This document shows positions 1-9,065 of a stretch of 64,000 bases of DNA, piece after piece (within the stretch, counting starts at the first letter, position 1; each line of letters begins with the position of its first letter). This stretch comes from Nitrospiraceae bacterium (GTDB taxonomy: Bacteria > Nitrospirota > Nitrospiria > Nitrospirales > UBA8639). The stretch lies in the NCBI GenBank assembly GCA_020632635.1, contig JACKFE010000005.1, forward strand, positions 147,658 to 211,657, in the 5' to 3' direction. The translations under genes and the position numbers were made by a program. The notes beneath the pieces were generated by a model that saw only the letters and a program-made list of their open reading frames with translations, had not been told where the DNA came from and did no database searches.

Positions 1-1
1 G

Positions 2-1048
2 ATGCGTCTTTGCCTGTTATCCGGGTGCCTACTCGGCCTTGGATGTTCAGATGCCTCACCGAACAGATCAGGCGACTCGTCTGAACCAGCGACCCTCTAT
101 TATTTTACCTGGTCAGATTATGTTGAGCCGGCAAGTATCGCCCAATTCGAACAGATCCATCATGTCCGTGTCGTCGTCGACACCTTTAGCAGTAATGAAG
201 AATTATTGGCCAAGGTCCAGACCGGAATGACGGGCTACGATGTGGTTGTTCCCTCCGATTTTATGGCAGGCATTATGGGCCGTTTGGGACTTCTGGCTGA
301 ATTGGATGGACAACGAATCCCCAATATCCGTCATTTGGAAGATGCCTTACAGCATTTGCCTTTTGATCCGGAGCACCGGTTTGCAATTCCCTATCTGTGG
401 GGGACCGTGGGGATTGGTTATGATGCAGAGGTCGTATCCGAGGCACCACGCAGTTGGCAGGCCTTATGGGATCCGGCTTTTGCTGGACGGATTAGTATGC
501 TCAATGATCAGCGGGAAGTGTTCGGATTGGCCTTGAAGGCTCTGGGGTATTCCCTCAACAGCCAGTCGGAATCGGAAATCCGGCAAGCCAGGGATATGTT
601 GATTAAACAGAAGCCTCTTGTTAAAGCCTATACCAGCGAGCAATTCGACCAGCTCCTGGTATCAGGAGAAGTGGTGTTGGCTCATGCTTGGGGAGGGCCC
701 GTGGCGCGGGCCATGCGGGAACGATCGTCTATCCGCTATGAGATTCCCCAAGAAGGGGGAACCATTTGGACGGATTGTCTGGCTGTGTTGGCCAGTTCTT
801 CCAATAAATCTTTGGCCATGGATTTTATAAATTTCTTATTGGATGAGCAGGTGGCTGCCCAGATTTCTGAGCGATTGCTCTTTGCTTCAGCCAATCGTCA
901 GGTTCGTGATCGATTACCTTCAGATATCCGTCATAATCCTGCTGTGTATCCTCCTGAAGAGGCGATGACGCGGATGGAATGGATGGAGGATGTATCAGGG
1001 GCGATGAGATATTATGATCGTGGGTGGACCGAACTGAAAGTGCAGTGA
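2..1048 (+). CDS. Spermidine/putrescine-type ABC transporter substrate-binding lipoprotein (PotD-like)
   Basis: Periplasmic solute-binding protein of the PotD/PotF class, which delivers polyamines or related small solutes to an inner-membrane ABC importer. The start carries a short hydrophobic segment ending in a lipobox-like LLGLGC (Cys about residue 15), so it is probably a lipoprotein. The mature start YYFTWSDYVEP and the following block around YDVVVPSDFMAG are characteristic of the family. Length (348 aa) is normal. The ATG lies at the second base of the window, so the true start may be upstream and the n-region of the signal looks short. No permease or ATPase gene follows on this side; partners, if present, would lie outside the window. 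The substrate is not determined by what can be seen. Confidence 0.85.
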   Translation: MRLCLLSGCLLGLGCSDASPNRSGDSSEPATLYYFTWSDYVEPASIAQFEQIHHVRVVVDTFSSNEELLAKVQTGMTGYDVVVPSDFMAGIMGRLGLLAELDGQRIPNIRHLEDALQHLPFDPEHRFAIPYLWGTVGIGYDAEVVSEAPRSWQALWDPAFAGRISMLNDQREVFGLALKALGYSLNSQSESEIRQARDMLIKQKPLVKAYTSEQFDQLLVSGEVVLAHAWGGPVARAMRERSSIRYEIPQEGGTIWTDCLAVLASSSNKSLAMDFINFLLDEQVAAQISERLLFASANRQVRDRLPSDIRHNPAVYPPEEAMTRMEWMEDVSGAMRYYDRGWTELKVQ

Positions 1049-1134
1049 TTCGGCTTGACCCTTTTACGGATCTGCCACTAGACTAAATAAAAGACGAGGG
1101 ATGGTGACTTTCAATATGAAAGGGCAGGGGAATA

Positions 1135-1959
1135 ATGAATGGTCTGAATAAAATGATGGCTGTGTGGTCGGGGTGTCTCGTACTGGGAGGGTTTCTTGCG
1201 GGCGTAGCATGGGCGGCTTCAGCCCAACCAAACTCTTATGGGTATTTGGTGCAAATGCCATTCGAAGTCCCTCCTCAACCGGAGTATCAGGCCCCTGAGT
1301 CGGCAACTCCTGCCCCTGAACAATTATCCGAACAAGACAAGGCGCGATTAGAGGGATTGGTTCCCCTCCTGGAAGGCAAACAAGAGCTCTGGGTGATGGG
1401 AGAATTTGTGCATTATGGGAAACATTCGGTTCCCTATTTAATTCAAGCCTTGTCTCGTCCTGGAGATCGGCTTCGTTATAATGCCATTGAGACGTTGTTT
1501 ATGATTAAGGATCCGGCTGCCGTCCCTGCTTTACTGGAGCGGGCGACGGATGTCAAGGAAATTCCACGAGTCCGAGCTCATGCGATTCGGGTGGCGACTC
1601 GGATTGATCCTCTCCAAGTGGTGCCGGCAATTGGGGCCATGGTAAAGGATGAGAACTCAACGATCAGAAGTACGGCCGTGTTTGAGGCTCGCCATGTCCC
1701 TCTCAAGGAAATTCTTCCCATCATTATCAGTGTGATCCCTGATCCAGAAAAGTACGTGGCCATCACGGCCAGGGATTCTTTTTGGGTGTTAACCAAATTT
1801 GCAGGGTCCCTGCATGACTGGGAAATTTCTACGCCTGAGGATCGGAGCCGATGGGTCAAGGAATGGTGGGATTGGTTGGAAGAATTTAAACAGAAGGACC
1901 AACAAGCCCCGAGTCCTCAGTCGGTCCCTCCTGCCCCGGGCAATCTCAATGTCAGTTAA
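1135..1959 (+). CDS. Secreted HEAT-repeat protein
   Basis: A 274-aa protein with an N-terminal hydrophobic signal segment (about residues 8-28, ending near AWAASA), a Pro/Glu-rich linker and then alpha-helical HEAT-like repeats from about residue 75 to 225. The repeats show blocks such as VPYLIQALSRPGDRLRYNAI and VPALLERATD. HEAT repeats are protein-binding scaffolds, and no catalytic motif is visible. The tail is Gln/Pro-rich. The start has an AGGGG ribosome site about 6 bases upstream. It sits alone between the binding protein and peptide deformylase, so context does not indicate a partner. Periplasmic or lipid-free secreted location is inferred from the signal. Confidence 0.75.
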   Translation: MNGLNKMMAVWSGCLVLGGFLAGVAWAASAQPNSYGYLVQMPFEVPPQPEYQAPESATPAPEQLSEQDKARLEGLVPLLEGKQELWVMGEFVHYGKHSVPYLIQALSRPGDRLRYNAIETLFMIKDPAAVPALLERATDVKEIPRVRAHAIRVATRIDPLQVVPAIGAMVKDENSTIRSTAVFEARHVPLKEILPIIISVIPDPEKYVAITARDSFWVLTKFAGSLHDWEISTPEDRSRWVKEWWDWLEEFKQKDQQAPSPQSVPPAPGNLNVS

Positions 1960-2053
1960 AGAATCGAAAAGGCAGTCGTCGGGGGCGTGGATGAATCGCT
2001 AAGCAATCCATCCGCCCGAAATCTTGTATGAAGAAAGGATAGAAGGACGCAAG

Positions 2054-2584
2054 ATGGCAATTTTACCAATAGCAAAAGTGGGCAATCCGATATTGAGGCA
2101 AATCGCAAAGCCGGTGGATCCTCACGTCATTGGCAGTCGACGTTTTCAGGAGTTTCTGGATGATATGTTTGAAACCATGGTTCATTTTGAGGGCATTGGA
2201 TTGGCTGCGCCTCAGGTCGCCTGTTCCGAACAAGTGGTAGTGATGGAATGTGAGGGGACTGACGGGATTCCACGAACGGTCCTCATCAATCCCAAGATTA
2301 TTTTTTATGGGCCAACCCAAAGCACCATGTGGGAAGGCTGCCTCAGTATCGACAATATGCGAGGGAAGGTTGTGCGGCCCTCAATGGTTCGCGTGCAGGC
2401 GCTTGATCGAAACGGGGCGACTCAGGATATTGAGGCCAATGGCCTTTATGCGGTGTGTATCCAGCATGAAATGGACCATTTGATTGGCAAGTTGTTTGTC
2501 GATCGGATGACGGATATGTCGACCTTAACCCAATTAAAAGAATTCGAGGCGTATTGGCAAGAAGAGTCGGCCACGGTGATTTAA
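2054..2584 (+). CDS. def: Peptide deformylase
   Basis: Removes the formyl group from the N-terminal methionine of nascent proteins in the cytoplasm, using a metal ion. All three family motifs are present: GIGLAAPQV (about residue 48), EGCLS (about residue 94, metal-binding Cys) and QHEMDHL (about residue 136, two metal-binding His and the catalytic Glu). An in-frame ATG exists at 2024, but the ATG at 2054 is preceded at six bases by AGAAGGA (2041-2047) and begins the usual MAILPIAKVGNP, so I chose it (176 aa). Methionyl-tRNA formyltransferase (fmt), the frequent neighbour, is not in the window. Confidence 0.95.
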   Translation: MAILPIAKVGNPILRQIAKPVDPHVIGSRRFQEFLDDMFETMVHFEGIGLAAPQVACSEQVVVMECEGTDGIPRTVLINPKIIFYGPTQSTMWEGCLSIDNMRGKVVRPSMVRVQALDRNGATQDIEANGLYAVCIQHEMDHLIGKLFVDRMTDMSTLTQLKEFEAYWQEESATVI

Positions 2585-2688
2585 CCGCGTCCTTTCGCCT
2601 ACGATGGGGTGCTGTGGTTCCTGCCGCCCCGGTTGTGTCTGTCTTCCCTTGAAGAGTTTCCTATCCTAATGGTAATGGGTCAATTCTT

Positions 2689-4413
2689 GTGAAATCGTTG
2701 ATTCGGGTGTTGGCATTTATGGCGCCGTACCGGACCTTGGTGGTCCTCACCTTTGTCTTTGCGGCGGCAACCACGGCGATGGAATTGTTGCCGCCATGGT
2801 TGATCAAGGTGACCATTGATGAGGTCGTACCACAAAAAAATCTGATGCTTCTTCCGTGGGTGTTGGCCGGTTTGCTCGGAGCCTATGGGATGAAAAGTTT
2901 GTGTAACTCCCTGCGTATCCGTTGTAATAATACCTTGGAGCAAACGGTCATTCATGCCTTGCGGCGCCGAGTTTTTGACGCCTTGCAGCGCTTGTCGCTC
3001 AGTTATTATGAAAATCGGTCGACCGGTGAAATTATGTCCCGGGTCATTAATGATACTGAACATGTTCAACGAATTTTTGTTGACGGGGTGGAGGGGGTGT
3101 TGACGGCCTCATTGACACTCATAGGCATCACGACCATTTTATTTTGGTTGAACTGGAGGATGGCGCTACTGGTGCTCCTCCCCATTCCGATTTTGGTGGT
3201 GGGAGGAATGGTCTTTACTAAGCGGGTGCACGGGTATTATCAGGACATTCGTCAGCGGGCAGCTGAACTGAATGGGTATTTGCAGGATTCCTTATCCGGC
3301 ATTCGGGAAATTATGGGCTTCAATAGCCAACCGTATGAAAGTGCCCGTTTTACCCAGGTGAGTGAGGAATATAGCCAATCCAATTTACAGGCGATGAAGT
3401 TGTGGTCGGTGTATTCCCCAGGAATGGTGTTTATCGGAAGTCTGGGAACGGTCTTGATTTTATGGTATGGATCCATGGAAGTTATTGCCGAGCGATTAAC
3501 GATTGGTGAGTTGGTCCTGTTTCTCTCCTATTTGGTCATGTTCTATACACCCGTGAATCAGATTCATTCCGTGAACCACCTCTTACAGCATGCGTTGGCG
3601 GCTGGGCAGCGTGTTTTTGACGTGTTGGATGCCAAATCTGATGTGCCTGATTCTGGGACGGTGGTTCCCTCGGAATCTCGTTGGCAGGGGAAAGTGGTGT
3701 TTCAACAGGTAGGGTTTTCCTATCGCCCCGGCAAGCCGGTGCTGGAGGACATTTCGATGATGATCCAGCCGGGTGAGCATGTGGCCTTGGTTGGTCCCAG
3801 CGGGGCCGGTAAAACCACCTTGATGAAACTCCTGTTTCGCTTCTACGATATTGACCATGGGACCATTGAGATCGATGATTATGATATTCGTTCCGTGTCA
3901 CTGTCTTTTTTGAGAAGCCAGATAGGGTTTGTGCAGCAAGAGCCGTTTCTCTTTAACGGCACAGTCAGGCAGAATTTACTCTATGGATGTCCGCAGGCGA
4001 CAGAATTAGCCATGATGGCCGCGGCCCAGGCAGCTCAGGCGCATGATTTTATTCAAGGGTTGCCAGAGGGCTATGACACCCAAATTGGTGAACGGGGCGT
4101 CAAATTATCGGTCGGACAAAAACAACGGCTAGCCATTGCCAGAGTCTTATTGAAAAATCCTCCAATTGTCGTGATGGATGAGGCAACATCCAATATCGAC
4201 ACCGAAACCGAAGTGGAAATCCGATTGGCGATGGAAGAACTGATGCAGGGGCGTACCACATTTGTCATTGCGCACCGTCTTTCCACGCTCCAGTCGGTGG
4301 ATCGGATTGTCGTCATTCATCAAGGGCATATTGTTGAAGAAGGTTCCCATGCTGTCTTGATGGCTCGAGGCGGTTTGTATGCCGGACTCTATGAAGCCCA
4401 ATTCCATGCCTGA
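2689..4413 (+). CDS. MsbA-like ABC exporter (fused membrane and ATPase domains)
   Basis: A 574-aa half-transporter with a six-helix transmembrane domain (about residues 1-310) followed by an ATP-binding domain. The ATPase shows Walker A GPSGAGKTT (about 368), Q-loop VQQEPFLF, signature LSVGQ (about 472, one change from LSGGQ), Walker B IVVMDEATS (about 494) and the H-loop IAHR. It should work as a homodimer in the inner membrane. MsbA flips lipid A, but the same architecture also exports drugs, lipids and peptides. The lpxD operon a short distance downstream is compatible with a lipid A role but does not prove it. The start codon is GTG; no strong ribosome site is visible. Confidence 0.85.
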   Translation: MKSLIRVLAFMAPYRTLVVLTFVFAAATTAMELLPPWLIKVTIDEVVPQKNLMLLPWVLAGLLGAYGMKSLCNSLRIRCNNTLEQTVIHALRRRVFDALQRLSLSYYENRSTGEIMSRVINDTEHVQRIFVDGVEGVLTASLTLIGITTILFWLNWRMALLVLLPIPILVVGGMVFTKRVHGYYQDIRQRAAELNGYLQDSLSGIREIMGFNSQPYESARFTQVSEEYSQSNLQAMKLWSVYSPGMVFIGSLGTVLILWYGSMEVIAERLTIGELVLFLSYLVMFYTPVNQIHSVNHLLQHALAAGQRVFDVLDAKSDVPDSGTVVPSESRWQGKVVFQQVGFSYRPGKPVLEDISMMIQPGEHVALVGPSGAGKTTLMKLLFRFYDIDHGTIEIDDYDIRSVSLSFLRSQIGFVQQEPFLFNGTVRQNLLYGCPQATELAMMAAAQAAQAHDFIQGLPEGYDTQIGERGVKLSVGQKQRLAIARVLLKNPPIVVMDEATSNIDTETEVEIRLAMEELMQGRTTFVIAHRLSTLQSVDRIVVIHQGHIVEEGSHAVLMARGGLYAGLYEAQFHA

Positions 4414-4501
4414 CGAATCGGGCTGGGATCATAAGGAAGAATGTCGCGTGCGACGAGTCTGCAGATAGGTAGCGGATAGATGTCAGGGAGAGGAATCGGT
4501 C

Positions 4502-4702
4502 GTGAAGGCTCCGTGTCCCATCTGTAAGAAAGTCGTTTTATGGGAGGGGAATGCCTTCCGGCCTTTTTGTTCCGAACGCTGTCAATTAGTGGATTTGAGT
4601 AGTTGGTTGGGGGAGCGCTATCGTGTTCCTGATGAAACACCAGAGGAATTGACGGGCTTTCCCGTATTGGGAGATGATCGCGAGGGGATGGAACGAGACT
4701 AA
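4502..4702 (+). CDS. yacG: YacG-like zinc-ribbon protein (DNA gyrase inhibitor family)
   Basis: A 66-aa protein beginning KAPCPICKKVV and continuing with FCSERCQLVDLSSWL. The paired CPxC and CxxxC sites form the four-cysteine zinc ribbon of YacG, known in Escherichia coli to inhibit gyrase by binding GyrB. The segment LVDLSSWLGERYRVP is typical of the family. Start is GTG at 4502. It sits about 20 bases before the next membrane-protein gene, and co-transcription with it is likely. Confidence 0.85.
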   Translation: MKAPCPICKKVVLWEGNAFRPFCSERCQLVDLSSWLGERYRVPDETPEELTGFPVLGDDREGMERD

Positions 4703-4722
4703 CCGGAAATATCCAGACAATT

Positions 4723-5256
4723 ATGCCAAAAATTATTACAGCCAAACGCCAAGAGGGAGAAACTGATAAAGCCCATGAATTTATTCGAACCTACGTTCTG
4801 ATGCCGTCCAGCCTCATGGGGCTCATTGCCATGCTGGTGGGAGTTTTGGCACTGGGGTACCAACTGCTGGTGGGTTCGTATGCCTGGGAGACCTTTGTGT
4901 ATAGCTCGGGGTTGCTGGTCATTGGAGTCTTGCTGGGCATTGGGCATACCAAATATCAACAGTTTTTACTGCGAGAATTTCCTGCATATTTCGCCAACCG
5001 GATGAAGACCTATGCACAACGTTCCCTTCATAAAGCGAGAAAGACTGCGACCGATGTGAATATCGAACATCGAGGCCGGGGCCTGATTCCCTTGGCTTAT
5101 TTGTTAGCAATTGCAGGGATACTCGTTTTGTCGGGCTTTGCGATGAGCTCCGGTTTTCTCGATGGGCTGCCAGCGTTTTTTCTGCCCTGGGCGGGGTACT
5201 TTTGGGCGAAGTTATTTTTTTGGAAGGGCCTCGTGCTGGGCCCTCAAAAGAAGTGA
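4723..5256 (+). CDS. Small integral membrane protein of unknown function
   Basis: A 177-aa protein with about four hydrophobic segments: residues about 28-48 (LMGLIAMLVGVLALGYQLLV), 53-70, 125-147 and 150-172. A soluble basic stretch with many Lys and Arg lies between the second and third. It starts 20 bases after yacG. I do not recognise the family. Its end is convergent with lpxD, 70 bases away. A GC-rich inverted repeat near 5225-5245 is inside the coding end and has no T-run, so I do not call it a terminator. Confidence 0.65.
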   Translation: MPKIITAKRQEGETDKAHEFIRTYVLMPSSLMGLIAMLVGVLALGYQLLVGSYAWETFVYSSGLLVIGVLLGIGHTKYQQFLLREFPAYFANRMKTYAQRSLHKARKTATDVNIEHRGRGLIPLAYLLAIAGILVLSGFAMSSGFLDGLPAFFLPWAGYFWAKLFFWKGLVLGPQKK

Positions 5257-5326
5257 GAGGGAAGGAGAAGGATGGGGAACGAGCAAGTTTTCCCCTCTCT
5301 TGCCATAAGGTCGTTGGCGCGGTGAA

Positions 5327-6400
5327 TTACGAGTCCGTGGTAGTCTCGTTGAGGCGGGATTCCAGAAGCATCAGTCGTTTCCGCAACGAAAGAATTTCTT
5401 TTCGGAGTTCTGGTAGTTGATATTGGATGACCTGTGATTTTCTCCAGGTTGCATGGTCAACCGCCGGTCGTCCTCCCACAATAAACCCTGGTGTCACATC
5501 GTTGGTGACCCCTGACCCTGCGGCAATCCTCACATTATCGCCGATGGTAATATGATCGACTAGGCCGGCCTGACCCCCGATCATGACATTCTTCCCCAGC
5601 GTGGTACTTCCGGCTATGCCGACTTGGGCGACAAGAATGCAATCCTCCCCGATCACAACATTGTGCGCAATCTGTACCTGGTTGTCGACCTTGGTCCCCC
5701 GTTTTATGGTCGTGCTGCCAAAAGTGCCGCGGTCGACGGTGACATTGGCTCCTAATTCCACATCATCTTCTATGATGACATTTCCTAATTGCGGGATCTT
5801 GTGATGCCGGCCTTCCAGCTGGGCGTAGCCAAACCCATCGCTCCCAATGATGGTTCCGCTATGCAAAATGACCCGGTTACCCAGTATGCACCGATCTAAG
5901 AGCGCAACATTGGGATAGATGATGCAATCGTCGCCGATGACCACGTCATTCCCAATATGGCTCCCGGCATGAATGGTTACGCGTGATCCTATTTGGACCC
6001 GGTCACCGATGCTCACCAAGGCACCAATGGAGACCTCGGGGCCGATGCGTCCTTCGCTGCCAAGGATGGCAGAGGGATGGACTCCACGAGGAGGAAGGGG
6101 AGGAAGAAAAAACCGTTCTGCCAAGGTCGCAATGGCCACCAGAGGGTTGGGCACAATCAACTGAGGCCGGGGATCGTCAGGAATGGGCTGGGCTACGACA
6201 AATGCCGCGGCCAAAGAGGCTTTGGCGGCCTGGTGAAAAGCGGGCTTGAGAACAAATGAAAGGTCGCCGCTTGTGGCGTCACTCAATTGAGAGATGCCGG
6301 AAATTAACAGGTCCGTTGGACCCTGGATGGTAGCATGAACGGCATGGGCCAATTCGAGTAGGGATTTATGGGTGACTCGTTGGGAAAAGGTGGTAGTCAT
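5327..6400 (-). CDS. lpxD: UDP-3-O-acyl-glucosamine N-acyltransferase
   Basis: Third step of lipid A synthesis: transfers a 3-hydroxyacyl chain from acyl-ACP to the 2-amino group of UDP-3-O-acylglucosamine. The 357-aa protein has the LpxD N-terminal domain (about 1-100), a long left-handed beta-helix made of hexapeptide repeats, and the catalytic-His region NQVQIAHNVVIG (about residue 245). The C-terminal helix ends in a Glu/Arg-rich coil. Its ATG overlaps the stop of the acyl carrier protein gene by four bases (6397-6400), so translation is probably coupled. LpxD usually sits with fabZ, lpxA and lpxB; here it sits with its own carrier protein and ketosynthase, which is unusual. Confidence 0.93.
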   Translation of the reverse strand: MTTTFSQRVTHKSLLELAHAVHATIQGPTDLLISGISQLSDATSGDLSFVLKPAFHQAAKASLAAAFVVAQPIPDDPRPQLIVPNPLVAIATLAERFFLPPLPPRGVHPSAILGSEGRIGPEVSIGALVSIGDRVQIGSRVTIHAGSHIGNDVVIGDDCIIYPNVALLDRCILGNRVILHSGTIIGSDGFGYAQLEGRHHKIPQLGNVIIEDDVELGANVTVDRGTFGSTTIKRGTKVDNQVQIAHNVVIGEDCILVAQVGIAGSTTLGKNVMIGGQAGLVDHITIGDNVRIAAGSGVTNDVTPGFIVGGRPAVDHATWRKSQVIQYQLPELRKEILSLRKRLMLLESRLNETTTDS

Positions 6401-6750
6401 GAGATCTTTCTTTTCGTGACGCGGGAATTTCCCTTGCGTGGTTTATTCGAAACCGGTTGAGTGATGGGTTTTCCTTGAGGCGGCGGCGGGACTGTCTTGA
6501 GCTTGGCGGTTCGTTCGCCTAAGTACGTCACGACATCTTGAACCGTTTGCATCCGCCCAAAATCCTCATCAGGAATTTGAAGGTCAAAGGCCGATTCGAC
6601 TTCATAGACTAATTCGATGGTTTGCAAGGAGTCTAGTCCGAGGTCATCTCGGAGGGAATCCTCTGGGCGAAGACGGGCCGGATCCATCCGCAAATATTTT
6701 CCGAGCGTCTGATACACCTGATGTTGCAGGGGAGCGGAAGTAGATTTCAT
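6397..6750 (-). CDS. Acyl carrier protein with an extended basic, proline-rich tail
   Basis: A 117-aa carrier protein. The phosphopantetheine attachment motif is LGLDSLQT with the modified serine at about residue 41, followed by the helix II block IELVYEVESAFDLQIPDED typical of ACP. A normal ACP ends near residue 80. This one continues for about 35 residues with a PPPP run and many Lys/Arg, so the tail is positively charged whereas ACPs are acidic. Start and stop overlap both neighbours by four bases, which ties it to the ketosynthase and LpxD. Most likely a dedicated carrier for one acyl chain rather than the main fatty-acid ACP. Confidence 0.88.
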   Translation of the reverse strand: MKSTSAPLQHQVYQTLGKYLRMDPARLRPEDSLRDDLGLDSLQTIELVYEVESAFDLQIPDEDFGRMQTVQDVVTYLGERTAKLKTVPPPPQGKPITQPVSNKPRKGNSRVTKRKIS

Positions 6751-8003
6751 GACATCCCTTTCAAGACCAACACACCATTATTACTGCCGAATCCAAAGGC
6801 ATTGATCAAGGCGACCTGAATGGAGCCTTGTTGAACGGCATTGGACAAGCCTGGTAACGCGCATTGAGGGTCCGGATCATCATAGTTCACTGTGGGGTGT
6901 ATCATACCAGTTTGCAGTGACAAAACCGAAGCAATCGTTCCAATAGCGCCGGCAGCTCCCAGGGTATGCCCCACCAATGATTTGGTGGCATTGACGAACA
7001 GTTTGTCTGCTCGCCTGCCAAAGACCGTTCGCAACCCTTTTACCTCTACTTCATCTCCCACCATCGTCGCAGTGGCATGAGCATTCACATAGTCCACCTG
7101 TTTGGGCGCGAGCCCTGCATCTTTCAAAGCGAGTCGCATCGTCCGGGCAATGTCAGATCCGTCCTCCCGGGGAATCACCATGTGATAGGCTTCGCTGGTG
7201 GCCGCATAGCCCACGAGTTCCGCGTATATTTTGGCCTTGCGTCGGGTGGCGTGGCGAAGTGATTCCAAGATGAGGACGCCGGCCCCTTCCCCCATCACGA
7301 AGCCGTCACGTCCCCGGTCAAAGGGCCGTGAAGCTTTGGAAGGGCACGCATTATATTTCGTGGAAAGGGCGCGAAGAGAGCAAAACCCCGCAAAGACCAA
7401 TGGGGTAATACTGGCATCGGCTCCGGCGGCCACCACGACGTCGGCCTGCCCTTGTCGAATCATTTGCATGCCTTGACCGATGGCGTGGATGCTGGAGGAG
7501 CAGGCGGTAGAAATGGTCGTATTGGGGCCTTTGGCCCCGAGAGCCAATGAGAGTATGCCTGAGGCCGAATTCAAGGTGATGGTGGGAATGAAATTGGGGT
7601 GGACGCGCTGAGGCTTTCGGCTGTCATAGAGATTGGTCAATTCGCGCTCACCCATCATCATGCCGCCCATGCCGACGCCTGCGGCAATCCCCATTCTTTC
7701 CAGAGGTTCTTTTTGTAAGTCCAGCTGACTGTCACGAATGGCTTCTCGCGCTGCGGTCAAGGCAAATTGTGCATATCGATCCACCCGACTGGAAAACTTA
7801 TCTTCTCCCGGATCGGGTGGCGAAAAATCAAAAACTTGTCCTGCGACTTTAGACCGGTAGAAATCAAGGGGAAAGTCACCCAATGTTTGAATGGCCGAAA
7901 TGCCTGACACACCTTTTAAGGCGGCTTGCCAAAAGGAGGGGATCCCAATACCAATGGGGGAGACAATACCGAGACCTGTAACGACGACTCGTGCACCCAA
8001 CAT
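6747..8003 (-). CDS. Beta-ketoacyl-ACP synthase II-type (FabF family)
   Basis: Condensing enzyme that extends an acyl chain by two carbons from malonyl-ACP. The Cys-His-His set is intact: STACSSS (Cys about 168), NAHATAT (His about 308) and LVGHTLGAAGA (His about 344). Length of about 418 aa fits FabF. A TTG start at 8018 is possible, but ATG at 8003 has GGAAGG six bases upstream and begins LGARVVVTGLGIVSPIG as usual, so I use it. It is the first gene of the ketosynthase-ACP-LpxD operon, with a four-base overlap to the ACP. It may be a housekeeping FabF or a specialised enzyme; the dedicated ACP favours the latter. Confidence 0.9.
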   Translation of the reverse strand: MLGARVVVTGLGIVSPIGIGIPSFWQAALKGVSGISAIQTLGDFPLDFYRSKVAGQVFDFSPPDPGEDKFSSRVDRYAQFALTAAREAIRDSQLDLQKEPLERMGIAAGVGMGGMMMGERELTNLYDSRKPQRVHPNFIPTITLNSASGILSLALGAKGPNTTISTACSSSIHAIGQGMQMIRQGQADVVVAAGADASITPLVFAGFCSLRALSTKYNACPSKASRPFDRGRDGFVMGEGAGVLILESLRHATRRKAKIYAELVGYAATSEAYHMVIPREDGSDIARTMRLALKDAGLAPKQVDYVNAHATATMVGDEVEVKGLRTVFGRRADKLFVNATKSLVGHTLGAAGAIGTIASVLSLQTGMIHPTVNYDDPDPQCALPGLSNAVQQGSIQVALINAFGFGSNNGVLVLKGMS

Positions 8004-8406
8004 CCTGTTCCTTCCCAAGAGTATAACTTAACAGAATCGCAGGCAAAATAGGGAGGGGCATTCTGGCCGTATTTTTGCTTGTCTGGAATGAAAGGCGATA
8101 GAGTACTCTAAAGCCCTTCCGGTATTGTCGGTATCAAATACCGGGGAAATATTAATGATGAATGGAAAGCCGCAGTCGCTATATTTTCATTATCTTTGTT
8201 AATGCCTATTTGTCACCAACTTGCCCCAGAGGACCTCTTCCCCTCGTAGATTGGCGGATTAAGAAGCTGATCCACAAAACCGAAAAAGGACAACGTCTCC
8301 CTTTCAAAGGGGATTCCTTAGCTCACTAATGGTGTGCATGACGCATGGAAATCTGAAGGCAAGAGGATTCAGGGTTATTCACCAGAAAGCATTGTTGAGT
8401 CCAAAG
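8004..8406. other. Divergent intergenic region
   Basis: About 400 bases between the ketosynthase operon (minus) and the VanZ-like gene (plus). It must hold promoters for both directions. It is AT-richer around 8145-8215 than the flanking genes. I could not assign convincing -35/-10 pairs or an RNA element. Confidence 0.5.
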
Positions 8407-8919
8407 ATGAATCAAGATTTCCGAAAAGATGTCTGGAGTGATCTATGGTATTGGGTTCCCCTTCTCGTCTATGCGGGGGCGATTATTTACCTATCTTCGC
8501 TGTCCGTCCCGAAGCAGGAGTTTGCCGGGTTGGTGCATATCATGAAGGCCATGCTCCCCAGTCAGAGGGATGTGTTCTCAATCATCAGCGATAAGTATTA
8601 TCATATTGCAGAGTATGCCATTTTAGGTGTCTTGACGTACCGGGCTATTCGATATTCGTGGGGGAAGTCCCTCGGTGCCTCGGCCGGCATGTTGGCGATG
8701 TTGTGTATTATCGTGTTTGGGTGTTCCGATGAAGTGCATCAATGGTTTACGCCACTTCGAGAGACTGACGGATGGGACCTTCTGGCTGATACCATTGGCG
8801 GGTTTCTTGGAGTCAGTGCGTGGGAAGTCGTTAGGAACATTCCGCTTATCCGGGTGCTAGACGAAACGATACCCCTTAAACTTCAGATGACCATGGGGAT
8901 GCTTTCCTTCAAAGTCTAA
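8407..8919 (+). CDS. VanZ-like family membrane protein
   Basis: About 170 aa with four hydrophobic segments. The family signature is present: SDKYYHIAEYAILGVL followed by DEVHQWFTPLRETDGWDLLA, matching the DExxHQ and PxR...D pattern of VanZ-like proteins. VanZ itself gives low-level teicoplanin resistance, but most relatives have no proven role. An upstream in-frame ATG at 8329 would add 26 residues without family resemblance; I chose ATG 8407 because the hydrophobic N-terminus (WYWVPLLVYAGAIIYLS) follows it. The Shine-Dalgarno sequence is weak at either. Confidence 0.8.
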   Translation: MNQDFRKDVWSDLWYWVPLLVYAGAIIYLSSLSVPKQEFAGLVHIMKAMLPSQRDVFSIISDKYYHIAEYAILGVLTYRAIRYSWGKSLGASAGMLAMLCIIVFGCSDEVHQWFTPLRETDGWDLLADTIGGFLGVSAWEVVRNIPLIRVLDETIPLKLQMTMGMLSFKV

Positions 8920-9065
8920 TCCCGCCTTTTCCTTCAGTTATCTTCTGGCCGTTGGACCGGTGCTCTTGCTCACGCGCCAACGGCTAACTCTGGACGTCCA
9001 GTTTCAGAACCCTGTCGAACTTGCTACCATGGTCAAAGTGTGTTGTGCTCCATCAGGGGTGACCA

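Noticed and set aside
5222..5245. Inverted repeat at the end of the membrane protein gene
   Set aside because: Within the coding region and lacking a T-run; not a terminator.
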